A stretch of 64,000 nt of DNA from Ferrovibrio sp036381655 (GCF_036381655.1 NZ_DASVCJ010000059.1:45612-109611); one strand, 5' to 3'. Positions 23,618 to 31,857 are shown, counted from the stretch's first letter. Numbers and translations are program-made. Notes: generated by a model from the sequence alone, not told the origin.

Positions 23618-23965
23618 CTGGCCCGTTCCGGTCGAAAACCCGGCCTGCTGCAGCGGCTGTTCGGCACCGCCCCGGCGGCTGCGCCGCCCGCCCCCACCCG
23701 GCGCTATACCGGCCCGGCCAAGACGGAGAGCGAATCGCTGCGGCTGCGCGCCCAGCTCGCCCGGCAGATCAAAACCATCCGTGCACGGCTCAATCCGCAA
23801 GTCCTGCGCATCGCCGAGAAGCTGGCGCAAAAGGGCCCGCCGGCCACCGACCAGGACCGCGCCCAGCTCGCCATCGAGCTGTTCCTGGCGCAGAAGAAGG
23901 ATGGCGGCGCCTATGTCAGCAAGCTGAAAGCCAGGCTGGAAGAGCAGAAGCGCCGCAGCCATTGA
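23618..23965 (+). CDS. Small basic coiled-coil-like protein with a probable CTG start
   Basis: The frame codes for 115 residues if read from CTG at 23618, preceded six bases earlier by GGAGG. The N-terminus would be MARSGRKPGLLQRLFG. A Pro/Ala linker is followed by a charged helical stretch (LRLRAQLARQIKTIRARL, then AQLAIELFLAQKKDGGAYVS) ending LEEQKRRSH. From the preceding in-frame stop at 23579 to the terminal stop there is no in-frame ATG, GTG or TTG, yet residue choice is clearly protein-like. A TTGACA hexamer lies at 23549. Function unknown. Confidence 0.65.
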   Translation: MARSGRKPGLLQRLFGTAPAAAPPAPTRRYTGPAKTESESLRLRAQLARQIKTIRARLNPQVLRIAEKLAQKGPPATDQDRAQLAIELFLAQKKDGGAYVSKLKARLEEQKRRSH

Positions 23966-23995
23966 GGCCCGGCAGCATGATTCAGTGCAGCGCGT

Positions 23996-24904
23996 TCAAT
24001 GCAGCGTGGTGCGCGGCGGCTCGCCGGTCTGCCCGCCCGCCTGTTCGCTCTTCTGCGTTTCGCCGCCGGCGTCCGTCGCGCTCGCCGCCGTACTCTCCGC
24101 CGTATTCTTGTGGGCGCGGTCGCCGCGGCGCAGCCGCTCATGCGCGCGGAAGGAGAAGGGGATCGAGACCAGATAGGCCAGCAGGATCGCCGCCAGGGTA
24201 TACCAGGGCTGGTTCAGAAGGCCGGCGACCACGAGGCCGGTGGCCAGCAGGATGACGCCGACATATTCGCGCCCGACGCGGACGCGCTTGAACGAGAAGG
24301 TCGGGATGCGGCTGATCATCAGGCCGCCGACCAGCAGGAGCCAGATCGCGTTCAGGGCGGGCGAGCGGAAAAATTCGCTGTCGATCTCCAGGCTAACGAT
24401 CAAAAAAAGCAGCGCCAGACCCGCGCCGGCCGGCGCCGGCACGCCCGTGAAGAAGCTGCCGGTCCAGACCGGCTTGTCGGGATCGTCCAGCGCGGTGTTG
24501 AAGCGCGCCAGCCGCAAGGCCGTGCAGACCGAGAAGGCCAGCACCACCAGCCAGCCGGTATTGCCGTGGCCGAGATCGTTCAGCGTCCAGAAATACAGCA
24601 CGATCGCCGGCGCGACGCCGAAGGACAGGAAGTCGGACAGCGAATCGAGTTCGGCGCCGAATTTCGAGGCGCCCTTGAGCAGCCGCGCGACGCGGCCGTC
24701 CAGCGCATCGAACAGGGCGGCGACGGCGATCGCGCCGACGGCGAATTTCCACTGCTCGAGCAGGGCGAAGCGGATCGCGGTCAGGCCGGCGCAGAGCGCG
24801 ATGATGGTGAGGATGTTCGGCGCCAGCGTGTTCAGCGGCATCTTGCCGAGCCGCTGCGGCGGGATGATCAGCTTCAGCGGCATGTCGTCGTCCTGCTTGC
24901 GCAT
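23996..24904 (-). CDS. pssA: CDP-diacylglycerol-serine O-phosphatidyltransferase
   Basis: A 302-residue membrane enzyme making phosphatidylserine. The CDP-alcohol phosphotransferase motif is complete: DALDGRVARLL followed by GAELDSLSD, with the two terminal aspartates in place. About eight hydrophobic segments are seen. The ATG at 24904 (MRKQDDDMPLKLI) is preferred to an upstream extension that overlaps psd. The C-terminal 45 residues are hydrophilic and low complexity. It follows psd on the same strand by 49 bp, so the two steps to phosphatidylethanolamine form one operon. Confidence 0.94.
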   Translation of the reverse strand: MRKQDDDMPLKLIIPPQRLGKMPLNTLAPNILTIIALCAGLTAIRFALLEQWKFAVGAIAVAALFDALDGRVARLLKGASKFGAELDSLSDFLSFGVAPAIVLYFWTLNDLGHGNTGWLVVLAFSVCTALRLARFNTALDDPDKPVWTGSFFTGVPAPAGAGLALLFLIVSLEIDSEFFRSPALNAIWLLLVGGLMISRIPTFSFKRVRVGREYVGVILLATGLVVAGLLNQPWYTLAAILLAYLVSIPFSFRAHERLRRGDRAHKNTAESTAASATDAGGETQKSEQAGGQTGEPPRTTLH

Positions 24905-24953
24905 CGCTTCTACTCTCCCGCTCCGGCGCGCGTCCGCCGATCGCCCGGCGCCG

Positions 24954-25646
24954 CTAGCGCACCTCGCCCAGGCGCGGCTGTTCGCTGGCATTGTCCTCGG
25001 CGATCACGGTCTCGCCGGCCACCGCGCGCTGGCCGACCACGGCCAGCGGCACCATGCCGTCGTCGAGATAGACGTCGACGCGGCTGCCGAAGCGGATCAT
25101 GCCGAAACGCTCGCCCGCCTTCAGCGCCTGGCCTTCCTTCACGTCGCACAGGATGCGCCGCGCCACCAGCCCGGCGATCTGCACCACGGCGATCTCCTTG
25201 CCGTTGGCCAGCCTGATCCTGAGCGCCTGGCGCTCGTTGTCGACGCTCGCCTTGTCCAGAGCGGCGTTGACGAAGCTGCCCGGGCGATAGGCCATCGCGG
25301 TGACAACACCGTCCACCGGGCTGCGGTTCACATGCACGTCGAAGACATTCATGAAGATCGAGATGCGCAGGCGCGGATCGACGCCCATGCCGAGCTCTTC
25401 CGGCGGCACGGCGCGCTCGATCATCTGCACCACGCCGTCGGCCGGCGAGATCAAGAGGCCCTCGCGCAGGGGCGTGACGCGGTCCGGGTCGCGGAAGAAA
25501 TAGGCGCACCAACAGGTCAGCACCACGCCGATCCAGCCGAGCGGCGTGGCGATCCAGAACAGCACCAAGGTCGCGACCGCGAAGATGGCGATGAATTTCC
25601 AGCCTTCGCGGTGGATCGGCACCAGAACAGAACGGATCGTGTCCAT
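24954..25646 (-). CDS. psd: Phosphatidylserine decarboxylase, short form
   Basis: A 230-residue proenzyme of the short Psd class found in alphaproteobacteria. The self-cleavage site is Gly187-Ser188 within RFGSRVDVYL, generating the pyruvoyl-bearing subunit. SPADGVVQMIE and IFMNVFDVHVNRSPVDG are family signatures, and the N-terminus has one or two membrane-associated hydrophobic stretches. It decarboxylates phosphatidylserine to phosphatidylethanolamine, and pssA follows immediately. Confidence 0.95.
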   Translation of the reverse strand: MDTIRSVLVPIHREGWKFIAIFAVATLVLFWIATPLGWIGVVLTCWCAYFFRDPDRVTPLREGLLISPADGVVQMIERAVPPEELGMGVDPRLRISIFMNVFDVHVNRSPVDGVVTAMAYRPGSFVNAALDKASVDNERQALRIRLANGKEIAVVQIAGLVARRILCDVKEGQALKAGERFGMIRFGSRVDVYLDDGMVPLAVVGQRAVAGETVIAEDNASEQPRLGEVR

Positions 25647-25750
25647 CGAGCATGCGCCCCAAGAAGAAACGGGAGAAGAAAAATGCCGCGCTAATCTAGT
25701 GATTATCGGCCGGCGGTTAAAGGGGTGGCGGATACCGTTCGGAAACCGCC

Positions 25751-25925
25751 ATCCCGGCCTGGACTGTCCCGCAGCCGCGCTTCGCCGGAATGGGTCCAGG
25801 ATGACGATTTTCCGGAACCGTCACCCCGGTCAAGCGGCGCCCGTCCAGCGCCGCGCGCGCCGGGATGACACGCTCTCCTCGTCATGGCCGAACCCGGACA
25901 CTCACCTGGCCGGCCATTCGCGAGT
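25751..25925. repeat. Dispersed intergenic repeat, copy 4 (composite)
   Basis: The 335-bp gap between psd and the ABC exporter holds no gene and is dominated by three abutting pieces of the element: one closing CCAGGATGACGA at 25807, a second from GTCACCCCGG at 25820 to CCGGGATGAC near 25869, and a third opening TCGTCATGGCCG near 25880. The pieces look like nested or partly deleted copies. Confidence 0.55.
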
Positions 25926-25981
25926 TCTTTTTGGCCCACCGCGCCATCAGCCCCAGAGATCAATAATGCGAACGAGTTGCC

Positions 25982-27898
25982 TCACTCCGCCTCGATCGTC
26001 GGCAGCGGCGCGGCATTGGGCCGCGCGGCAGGCGCGATCTCCTCGCCGGCCTCGCGCGCCTCCTGCTGCTTGCGCCACAGCGCGGCATAGAGGCCGTTCT
26101 GCGCCAGCAGGTCGTGATGGCGGCCGCGCTCGGCGATGCGGCCGTCGTCGAGCACGATGATCTCGTCGGCATCGACCACGGTGGAGAGCCGGTGCGCGAT
26201 CACCAGGGTCGTGCAGCCTTCGGCGGCGCGGCCGAGCGCATCCTGGATTTCGCGCTCGGTATGGGTATCCAGCGCCGAGGTCGCCTCGTCGAACACCATG
26301 ATCTTCGGCCGCTTGAGCAGGGCGCGGGCAATCGCCACGCGCTGCTTCTCGCCGCCGGAGAGCTTCAGGCCGCGTTCGCCCACCATGGTCAGCATGCCGT
26401 CCGGCAGCCGCGCGATCAGATGATCGAGCTGCGCCATGCGCGCGGCTTCGGCCACCTCCGCTTCCGAGGCGTCGACCCGGCCGTAGCGGATATTGTAGGC
26501 GATGGTGTCGTTGAACAGCACGGTATCCTGCGGCACGATGCCGATGGCGCGGCGCAGGCTGAGCTGGTTGACCTCGCGGATGTCCTGGCCGTCGATGCGG
26601 ATCGCGCCGCCGGTGACGTCGTAGAAGCGGTAAAGCAGGCGCGAGATGGTCGACTTGCCGGCGCCCGAAGCGCCGACCACCGCCACCTTCTCGCCCGGCG
26701 CGATGCGGAAGCTGACGCCCTTGAGGATTTCGCGGCGCGGATCGTAGGCGAAGCGCACCGCGTCGAGCACCACCTCGCCGCGCTCGACGGCGAGCGCCGG
26801 CGCGCCGGGCCTGTCCTGCACTTCCTCGGGCACGTCGAGCAGCTTGAACATCTGCTCCATGTCGATCAGGCCCTGGCGGATTTCGCGATAGGCGAAGCCG
26901 AGGAAGTTGAGCGGCATGTAGAGCTGGATCAGGTAGGTGTTGACCATCACCAGATCGCCCAGCGTCATCGTGCCGTCGCGCACGCCCAGCACGGCAAGGC
27001 TCATCACCGCGATCAGGCCGATGGCGATGATGACGCCCTGGCCGAGATTGAGCATGGCGAGCGTAGTCTGGCTTTTCACCGCGGCGCGCTCGTAGCGCTC
27101 CATCGCCTCGTCGTAGCGCCGCGCCTCGTGCGCCTCGTTGGTGAAATACTTCACCGTCTCGTAATTGAGCAGGCTGTCGATCGCGCGGGTATTGGCGCGC
27201 TGGTCCTCCTCGTTCATCTGGCGGCGGTATTTGGTGCGCCATTCGGTGAACAGCAGGGTGAAGGCGATGTAGCCGGCGATGGTGGCCACGGTGATCAGCG
27301 CGAAGGTCCAGCCGTAGAGCCACCACAGGATGCCGCCGACCATGGTGATCTCGACCAGCGTCGGCAGGATGTTGAAGGTCATGAAGCGCAGCACGAACTC
27401 GATGCCCTTGGTGCCGCGTTCGATGACCCGGCTCAGGCCGCCGGTCTGGCGTTCGAGATGGAAGCGCAGCGACAGCGCATGCAGGTGGTCGAAGACGTCG
27501 AGCGCCAGCGTGCGGATCGCCGATTGCGCCACCTTGGCGAAGACCGCGTCGCGGATTTCCCCGAATCCCTGCGCGCCGATGCGGGCGACGCCGTAGGCGA
27601 AGACCAGCCCGAGCACGGCGCCTATCGCCAGTTCGCCGCCGGTGATGCCGTGCTGCAGCATGTCGATGGCGCGCTTGTAGAGATACGGCACGCCGACATT
27701 GACCAGCTTGGCGGCGACCAGGAAGGCGAAGGCGAGCAGCACCCGCAGGCGCAGGTCCAGGCGTGCGGCCGGCCAGAGTCGAGAAAACAGCAAGCCGGCA
27801 ACAGGATTTTTCAAGCGGGTCATGACGGGCTGGTCGTGGTCAGAGGGCTGGGAAATCGGTACGCTGGACGATGTCGCTGCGGCCTTGATCAGGGGCAT
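25982..27898 (-). CDS. Atm1/HMT1-type ABC exporter (fused permease-ATPase)
   Basis: A 638-residue half-transporter. The N-terminal six-helix permease is followed by an ATPase with Walker A GASGAGKST, signature LSGGEKQRVAIARALL and Walker B IMVFDEATSALD. The permease segment LNYETVKYFTNEAHEARRYD is typical of Atm1-type proteins, which export glutathione-linked or sulfur-containing compounds and support Fe-S biogenesis or metal detoxification. The start at 27898 is taken, since a longer TTG start would reach into the divergent promoter. It diverges from the fumarylacetoacetase-family gene by 74 bp. Confidence 0.92.
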   Translation of the reverse strand: MPLIKAAATSSSVPISQPSDHDQPVMTRLKNPVAGLLFSRLWPAARLDLRLRVLLAFAFLVAAKLVNVGVPYLYKRAIDMLQHGITGGELAIGAVLGLVFAYGVARIGAQGFGEIRDAVFAKVAQSAIRTLALDVFDHLHALSLRFHLERQTGGLSRVIERGTKGIEFVLRFMTFNILPTLVEITMVGGILWWLYGWTFALITVATIAGYIAFTLLFTEWRTKYRRQMNEEDQRANTRAIDSLLNYETVKYFTNEAHEARRYDEAMERYERAAVKSQTTLAMLNLGQGVIIAIGLIAVMSLAVLGVRDGTMTLGDLVMVNTYLIQLYMPLNFLGFAYREIRQGLIDMEQMFKLLDVPEEVQDRPGAPALAVERGEVVLDAVRFAYDPRREILKGVSFRIAPGEKVAVVGASGAGKSTISRLLYRFYDVTGGAIRIDGQDIREVNQLSLRRAIGIVPQDTVLFNDTIAYNIRYGRVDASEAEVAEAARMAQLDHLIARLPDGMLTMVGERGLKLSGGEKQRVAIARALLKRPKIMVFDEATSALDTHTEREIQDALGRAAEGCTTLVIAHRLSTVVDADEIIVLDDGRIAERGRHHDLLAQNGLYAALWRKQQEAREAGEEIAPAARPNAAPLPTIEAE

Positions 27899-27972
27899 GG
27901 CGCAGCGTATATGTTTCCGGGTATTGTTTGCCCCCCAAACTATTTTCCCCAACTCGGCGAGGGAGCAGTCCG

Positions 27973-28833
27973 ATGAAAGTGGTGAGCTTCGTCCGCAATG
28001 GCAAGAGCTCTTATGGCGTGGTCGCAGGCCCCGACAATGACCGGGGGATCGTCGATGTCGGCGCCAGGCTGGGCGCCAAATATCCCGATCTGGTCGCCGT
28101 GCTCAAGGCCGGCGCGCTGAAGGAAGTCGAGGCGGCCGCCCAGGGCGCCGCCGCCGACGTGAAGCTGGACGGCACGACCCTGCTGCCGGTGGTGCCCAAT
28201 CCGGGCAAGATCGTCTGCGTCGGCGTGAACTACGACGAGCACCGCCGCGAAATGGGCCGCGAGCCGCCGGGCCATCCGACCATCTTCGTGCGCTTCGCGG
28301 AAAGCCAGGTCGCGCATGGCCAGCCGGTGATCAAGCCGGCCGAATCCGACAAGCTCGACTACGAGGGCGAACTCGCCGTCATCATCGGCAAGGAAGGCTA
28401 CAAGCTGTCGGAGAACGAGGCGCTCGGCATCATCGCCGGCTATAGCTGCTACATGGACGGCTCGGTGCGCGACTGGCAGACCCATACCAGCCAGTTCACC
28501 CCGGGCAAGAATTTCGTCGCCACCGGCGGCTTCGGCCCCTGGATGGTGACCGCCGAGGAAATCCCCGATCCGCAGGATCTGATGCTGGAGACCCGGCTGA
28601 ACGGCCAGGTGATGCAGAAATCCGGCACCGACCTGATGACCTTCAACATCCGCAAGATCATCAAATACGTCACCACCTGGATGCCGCTCAAGCCCGGCGA
28701 CGTGATCGCCACCGGCACGCCGGGCGGCGTCGGCACCAAGCGCAACCCGCCGGTCTACATGAAGGACGGCGACGTCGTCGAGGTCGAGATCAGCAAGGTC
28801 GGCCTGCTGCGCAATCCGGTCAAGGCGGCATAA
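27973..28833 (+). CDS. Fumarylacetoacetate hydrolase-family protein
   Basis: A 286-residue protein of the FAH superfamily, which hydrolyses or decarboxylates acyl-pyruvate-like compounds using a divalent metal. Metal ligands are likely the two glutamates and the aspartate around DYEGELAVIIG and the GYSCYMDGSVRDWQ region; the C-terminal TGTPGGVGTKRNPPVYMKDGD is a family signature. The ATG at 27973 is preceded by GGGAGC. Substrate cannot be assigned from sequence. A hairpin terminator follows. Confidence 0.92.
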   Translation: MKVVSFVRNGKSSYGVVAGPDNDRGIVDVGARLGAKYPDLVAVLKAGALKEVEAAAQGAAADVKLDGTTLLPVVPNPGKIVCVGVNYDEHRREMGREPPGHPTIFVRFAESQVAHGQPVIKPAESDKLDYEGELAVIIGKEGYKLSENEALGIIAGYSCYMDGSVRDWQTHTSQFTPGKNFVATGGFGPWMVTAEEIPDPQDLMLETRLNGQVMQKSGTDLMTFNIRKIIKYVTTWMPLKPGDVIATGTPGGVGTKRNPPVYMKDGDVVEVEISKVGLLRNPVKAA

Positions 28834-28859
28834 GCGATCCGTCCTTTTCGATCCTGTGA

Positions 28860-28896
28860 AGCGCGGCGTTGCAAAAGGCGCCGCGCTTTCGCTTTT
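28860..28896 (+). terminator. Rho-independent terminator after the FAH-family gene
   Basis: Perfect 9-bp stem AGCGCGGCG/CGCCGCGCT with a 10-nt loop, followed by the T-rich TTTCGCTTTT. It starts 26 bp after the stop codon. Confidence 0.75.
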
Positions 28897-28901
28897 CGAT
28901 G

Positions 28902-28992
28902 CGTCGCCCTTGCGCGCAGCGCGAGGACCCAGCCCGACCCTCCGCGCGACGGAGCCGTTCTATGGACCCTCGGCTGGCGCCGGGGGCGACGG
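28902..28992. repeat. Dispersed intergenic repeat, copy 5
   Basis: Shares the CCGACCCTCCGCGC block and the TGGACCCTCGGCTGGCGCC block with copies 2 and 3, but its ends are diverged (CGTCGCC and GGCGACG), still complementary to each other. That pattern suggests compensatory change within a stem. It fills most of the gap before pyrD. Confidence 0.5.
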
Positions 28993-29021
28993 TTTTCGTG
29001 AACGCGGCCAATAGCAACCCG

Positions 29022-30098
29022 TCACGCCGCATCCGCCCCCACCGCCCCGGCGACGGAGCGAAAGCCGTCTTGCTTGAGCAGCGCGGCCAGCTCGCGCTTG
29101 ATGCGCGCGATCAGGCCGGGGCCTTCATAGACCAGCGCCGAATAGAGCTGCACGGCATTGGCGCCGGCGCGGATCTTGGCATAGGCGTCGGCGCCCGAAG
29201 CAATGCCGCCGACGCCGATCAGGGTCATCTTGCCGCCGACCTGGCGGTGGAGCCGGCGCAGCACGGCGGTCGAGCGCTCGAACAAAGGCGCGCCGGACAG
29301 GCCGCCGCTCTCGCCGGTATGATCGCTCCTCAGGCCGCCGGGCCGGGTGATCGTGGTGTTGGTGGCGACGATGCCGTCGAGCCGGTAGGCCAGCGCCGCC
29401 TGCGCGATCTCGTCGATATCCTCGTCGGCCAGGTCGGGCGCGATCTTGACCAGCAGCGGCGTGCCGTGGCGTTCGTGCAGGGGCTGCAGCCGCGCCAGCA
29501 AGGCCGCCAGTTCCTCGCGGCCCTGCAGGTTGCGCAGGCCCGGCGTGTTCGGCGAGGAGACATTGACCACGGCGAAATCGACCAGGCCGGCGAGCCGGTC
29601 ATAGGACAGGGCGTAATCGCCCGGACGGTCGGCGCTGTCCTTGTTGGCGCCGAGATTGACGCCGAGCAGGCCGCCGGGCATGCCGCCGGGGCGGTCGCTG
29701 CGGCGATCGCTGCGGCGCCGCCCCAGCCGCGCGGCCATCGCCTCCAGCCCCGCGTTGTTGAAGCCCATGCGGTTGATCACCGCGCGGTCCTCTTCGAGGC
29801 GGAAGATGCGCGGCCGGGGGTTGCCGGGCTGCGGCCTGGGCGTGACGCCGCCCACTTCGACGAAGCCGAAGCCGAGCCGCAGCATGGCATCGGGCACCTC
29901 GGCATTCTTGTCGAAGCCGGCGGCGAGGCCGACCGGATTGGGGATGCGTTTGCCGAACAATGCCGTCGCCAGCACCGGATCGTCCTGCGGCGCCGGCGGC
30001 AGCCAGCCGGTCTTGAGCAGGGTCAGCGTCAGCCGATGCGCCTGCTCGGCATCCATTTGGCGGATCAAGGGCCAGGCCAGGCAGCGGTAGAGATTCAT
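29022..30098 (-). CDS. pyrD: Dihydroorotate dehydrogenase (quinone), class 2
   Basis: A 358-residue flavoenzyme of pyrimidine synthesis that passes electrons to the membrane quinone pool. The N-terminal helix region (MNLYRCLAWPLIRQMDAEQA) is the class 2 membrane-association segment. GLAAGFDKNAEV, NRMGFNNAG, NVSSPNTPGLR (catalytic serine) and LIGVGGIASGADAYAKIRAG are all present. Its start overlaps the DUF952 stop by 4 bp (ATGA). The C-terminal tail is short and alanine-rich. Confidence 0.95.
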   Translation of the reverse strand: MNLYRCLAWPLIRQMDAEQAHRLTLTLLKTGWLPPAPQDDPVLATALFGKRIPNPVGLAAGFDKNAEVPDAMLRLGFGFVEVGGVTPRPQPGNPRPRIFRLEEDRAVINRMGFNNAGLEAMAARLGRRRSDRRSDRPGGMPGGLLGVNLGANKDSADRPGDYALSYDRLAGLVDFAVVNVSSPNTPGLRNLQGREELAALLARLQPLHERHGTPLLVKIAPDLADEDIDEIAQAALAYRLDGIVATNTTITRPGGLRSDHTGESGGLSGAPLFERSTAVLRRLHRQVGGKMTLIGVGGIASGADAYAKIRAGANAVQLYSALVYEGPGLIARIKRELAALLKQDGFRSVAGAVGADAA

Positions 30099-30457
30099 GG
30101 CATATCGTCCGGAAAGACATGGCGGCCGGCAGCGTCCAGCGGCAAGGCGGCAACGCGCTGCACGGCGGCGGCGGGCAGCGCGCCGTAAAGATGCGGGAAG
30201 AGATCGCCGTTGCGCGAGGCTTCCCATTTCAGGGGGGCGGCCAGCTTTGCGGTATCGACGTAGAGCAGCAGCAGATCGTCGAGGCCGGCATAATGCCTGG
30301 CCGCCGTCTCGGCGGCTTGGGCGGCGGTGGAGAAATGGATGAAGCCGTCGCGCAGATCATGCGCGGTGCCGCGAAAGGCGCCGGCGGCCTGCGCCGCGGC
30401 CCAGTCGGCTTTGGCGATGATGCGGTAGATGATGGCGGGATGCGGGATCATGGCCAT
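30095..30457 (-). CDS. DUF952 family protein
   Basis: A 120-residue protein starting at 30457 (MAMIPHPAIIYRI) or six bases later. Family features are WAAAQAAGAF, a DGFIHFSTAAQAAETAARHY stretch and FPHLYGALP. DUF952 proteins resemble glutathione-S-transferase-associated or ADP-ribosyl-transferase-like folds, but no activity is established for this one. It is translationally coupled to pyrD, an association seen in other alphaproteobacteria as far as I recall. Confidence 0.88.
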   Translation of the reverse strand: MAMIPHPAIIYRIIAKADWAAAQAAGAFRGTAHDLRDGFIHFSTAAQAAETAARHYAGLDDLLLLYVDTAKLAAPLKWEASRNGDLFPHLYGALPAAAVQRVAALPLDAAGRHVFPDDMP

Positions 30458-30555
30458 GCCATAGCAGAAAGCCGCGCACCGCGCACCGCTCTCGCCGTCG
30501 CTGGCGCTGTCGCCCCTGGCCGCACCGCCGCGAAGCGGGCCTCCGGAGACGAGCG

Positions 30556-30828
30556 TCACTTCGTCCTTCCCTTGAGCTTTTCGAAGCTGCGCAGGCCGGC
30601 CATGCCGAGCATGGCGAGCACCAGTTCCATCAGGTTGTCGGTTTCGATCGCCGGCGGCGTCAGGCCGGGCGCATAGATCGCCGCCGCCCAGACGAAAAGC
30701 GGATGGCCGATATAGGCCCAGCCGGCGGCGAAGGCGCAGATCCAGCCCACCGCGGGACGCCAGCCGGCGACGAAGATCGAGCGATGCGCCGCCTCGATCC
30801 TGTTCAGCTCTGCCAGAGCGCGTCCCAG
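30556..30828 (-). pseudogene. C-terminal fragment of a GTA/phage-type 3-TM holin
   Basis: The frame, open from about 30828, reads LAELNRIEAAHRSIFVAGWR, then PAVGWICAFAAGWAYIGHPL, ending MLGMAGLRSFEKLKGRTK. This matches the C-terminal two thirds of the holin family annotated for gene-transfer-agent release (three transmembrane helices). The N-terminal part expected before LAEL is missing and no convincing start codon precedes it; GTG at 30750 would give only 64 residues. It overlaps the end of the portal fragment in another frame, marking the deletion junction. Confidence 0.7.
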
Positions 30829-30935
30829 CCGCCGCGCTGCAGCTTGGCGCGGCTGTAGCGGCGGCGCAGGCCGTCGAGGTCGGTCGTCGTCGAAGTCATC
30901 GTCGTCGGGGCCATCGTCGTCGGGGCCATCGCCAT
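30804..30935 (-). pseudogene. N-terminal fragment of a probable phage portal (head-to-tail connector) protein
   Basis: A 43-residue frame starting MAMAPTTMAPTTMTSTTTDL and ending DGLRRRYSRAKLQRGGWDAL, then WQS and a stop. The pattern of a basic RRYxRxKxxRxxWDxLWQ helix is how podovirus-type connector proteins typically begin; hundreds of residues are missing. The first codons contain a 15-bp unit, ATGGCCCCGACGACG, twice plus a diverged third. The fragment ends within the holin sequence. Assignment rests on a short stretch and is tentative. Confidence 0.45.
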
Positions 30936-30942
30936 CTGCGCC

Positions 30943-31146
30943 TCAATCGCCGAGCAGGCGCTTGGGCGCCGCTGCATTCGCCGGACGGGCCGTATCGGCG
31001 AGGCCGCGCCATGAGGTGGCGATCGTTTCGCCCTGGGCGCGGCGCCGGCGTTCGCGCGCTGCCTTGGCGGCGATATCCGCCTTGCTCGGCTGGGGCGCCG
31101 GTGCCGGGGCAGGCGGCGGCGGGGGAGATGCGAAAATGCCACCCAT
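30943..31146 (-). CDS. Small proline-rich phage protein
   Basis: A 67-residue protein with a strong GAAAGGAGC ribosome site before ATG at 31146. It begins MGGIFASPPPPPAPAPAPQP, continues with a basic helix (AARERRRRAQGET) and ends IATSWRGLADTARP then APKRLLGD. Short proteins with the same plan (MGG start, polyproline, basic helix, TI-T-RG motif, KxLLG end) are familiar from prophage head modules next to portal genes. The role is unknown. It appears intact although its neighbours are broken. Confidence 0.65.
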   Translation of the reverse strand: MGGIFASPPPPPAPAPAPQPSKADIAAKAARERRRRAQGETIATSWRGLADTARPANAAAPKRLLGD

Positions 31147-31199
31147 GGACTGCTCCTTTCTTGGATTGCATTTGTTCCCTGAGGCGCAATAGTTAGAAC

Positions 31200-31636
31200 G
31201 TGAAGCGTACACTGTCAAGGGAAATTTTCCGCAGATAGAGAAAAGTTCCTGTGATGTTCTGATGCGCCAATCATGCAGGCCGATCAGCCGCTCGACCGTC
31301 TCGACGCCGGAAAACGGCAGCGGCGGCGCCAGGCGGCGCGGCGGATTCGCGACCGCGACGGCGAGCGCATTGGCCCAGCCGGCGCAGATGCGCCGCCAGA
31401 TCGGCCGCGCGGTGCCAGGCAGGAAAGCAGCGGATTTCCAGCCGGTGCAGCAGGGAATCGACGCCGATCCAGCCTTCCGGCGTGCGCAGATAGGCCCGGC
31501 CATGGCGGAAGCCCGGCTTCAGCAGGCGCAGAGCGGCCAGCCGGTGCTCCTCGGCGAAGACGATGACGGCCCGGTCGGCGCCGGGGCGATCCCTGGGACC
31601 GTCGCTGGGCTGATCGGCGGCCGGACGATCCGCCAC
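31200..31636 (-). pseudogene. Frameshifted small phage-module gene
   Basis: The N-terminal part, from a GTG at 31636, reads AVIVFAEEHRLAALRLLKPG then FRHGRAYLRTPEGWIGVDSL and LLHRLEIRCF. The C-terminal part is in another frame: ALAVAVANPPRRLAPPLPFS then GVETVERLIGLHDWRIRTSQ. Together they reproduce a small prophage protein whose typical end is PFTCVE-KR-LGI-WRV-TPWQL. The switch falls near 31370. The second frame then runs without a stop into the next gene, so the natural stop is also lost. Confidence 0.65.
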
Positions 31637-31841
31637 GGGATGATGCCCCGGGATGATCCGCGCAGGGCGCGAAAGCGGCGCCCACCGGCCCTGCCGCTGC
31701 GAAAGAGGTAGGTACGGATGCGGCCGGCCGCGATTCTAAGGCTAAGCGTTGCATTTCTGTGCCTGGAACAGTTAGGAACATAATAGGGTATTCTGGCCCT
31801 ATCCTTCTTTATATTCCTATATCGTTCTTGAGTCAAGCTCG

Positions 31842-31857
31842 TATTCAGAGAATATTC
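31842..31857. promoter_or_regulatory. Palindromic operator candidate before the S24 repressor gene
   Basis: TATTC-AGA-GAATA is a perfect 13-bp inverted repeat ending 41 bp before the repressor ATG and overlapping a second palindrome, GAATATTC. Related words (AGGAACAT at 31774, ATATTCCTA near 31811) recur in the same 260-bp AT-rich gap (31637-31895), which otherwise has no gene. This layout suits autoregulation by the repressor. Confidence 0.45.

Larger units (their letters stand above)
30556..31636 (-). mobile_element. Decayed prophage remnant
   Basis: A minus-strand run between the pyrD unit and the S24 repressor contains, in order of reading, a frameshifted small virion-module gene, an intact small proline-rich phage gene, the first about 43 residues of a probable portal protein, and the last 90 residues of a three-helix holin. 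Only the ends of a normal head-to-lysis module are represented, so an internal deletion joined the portal start to the holin end near 30.82 kb. The divergent S24 repressor at 31896 is probably the matching regulator. No integrase or att site was found. Confidence 0.65.
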
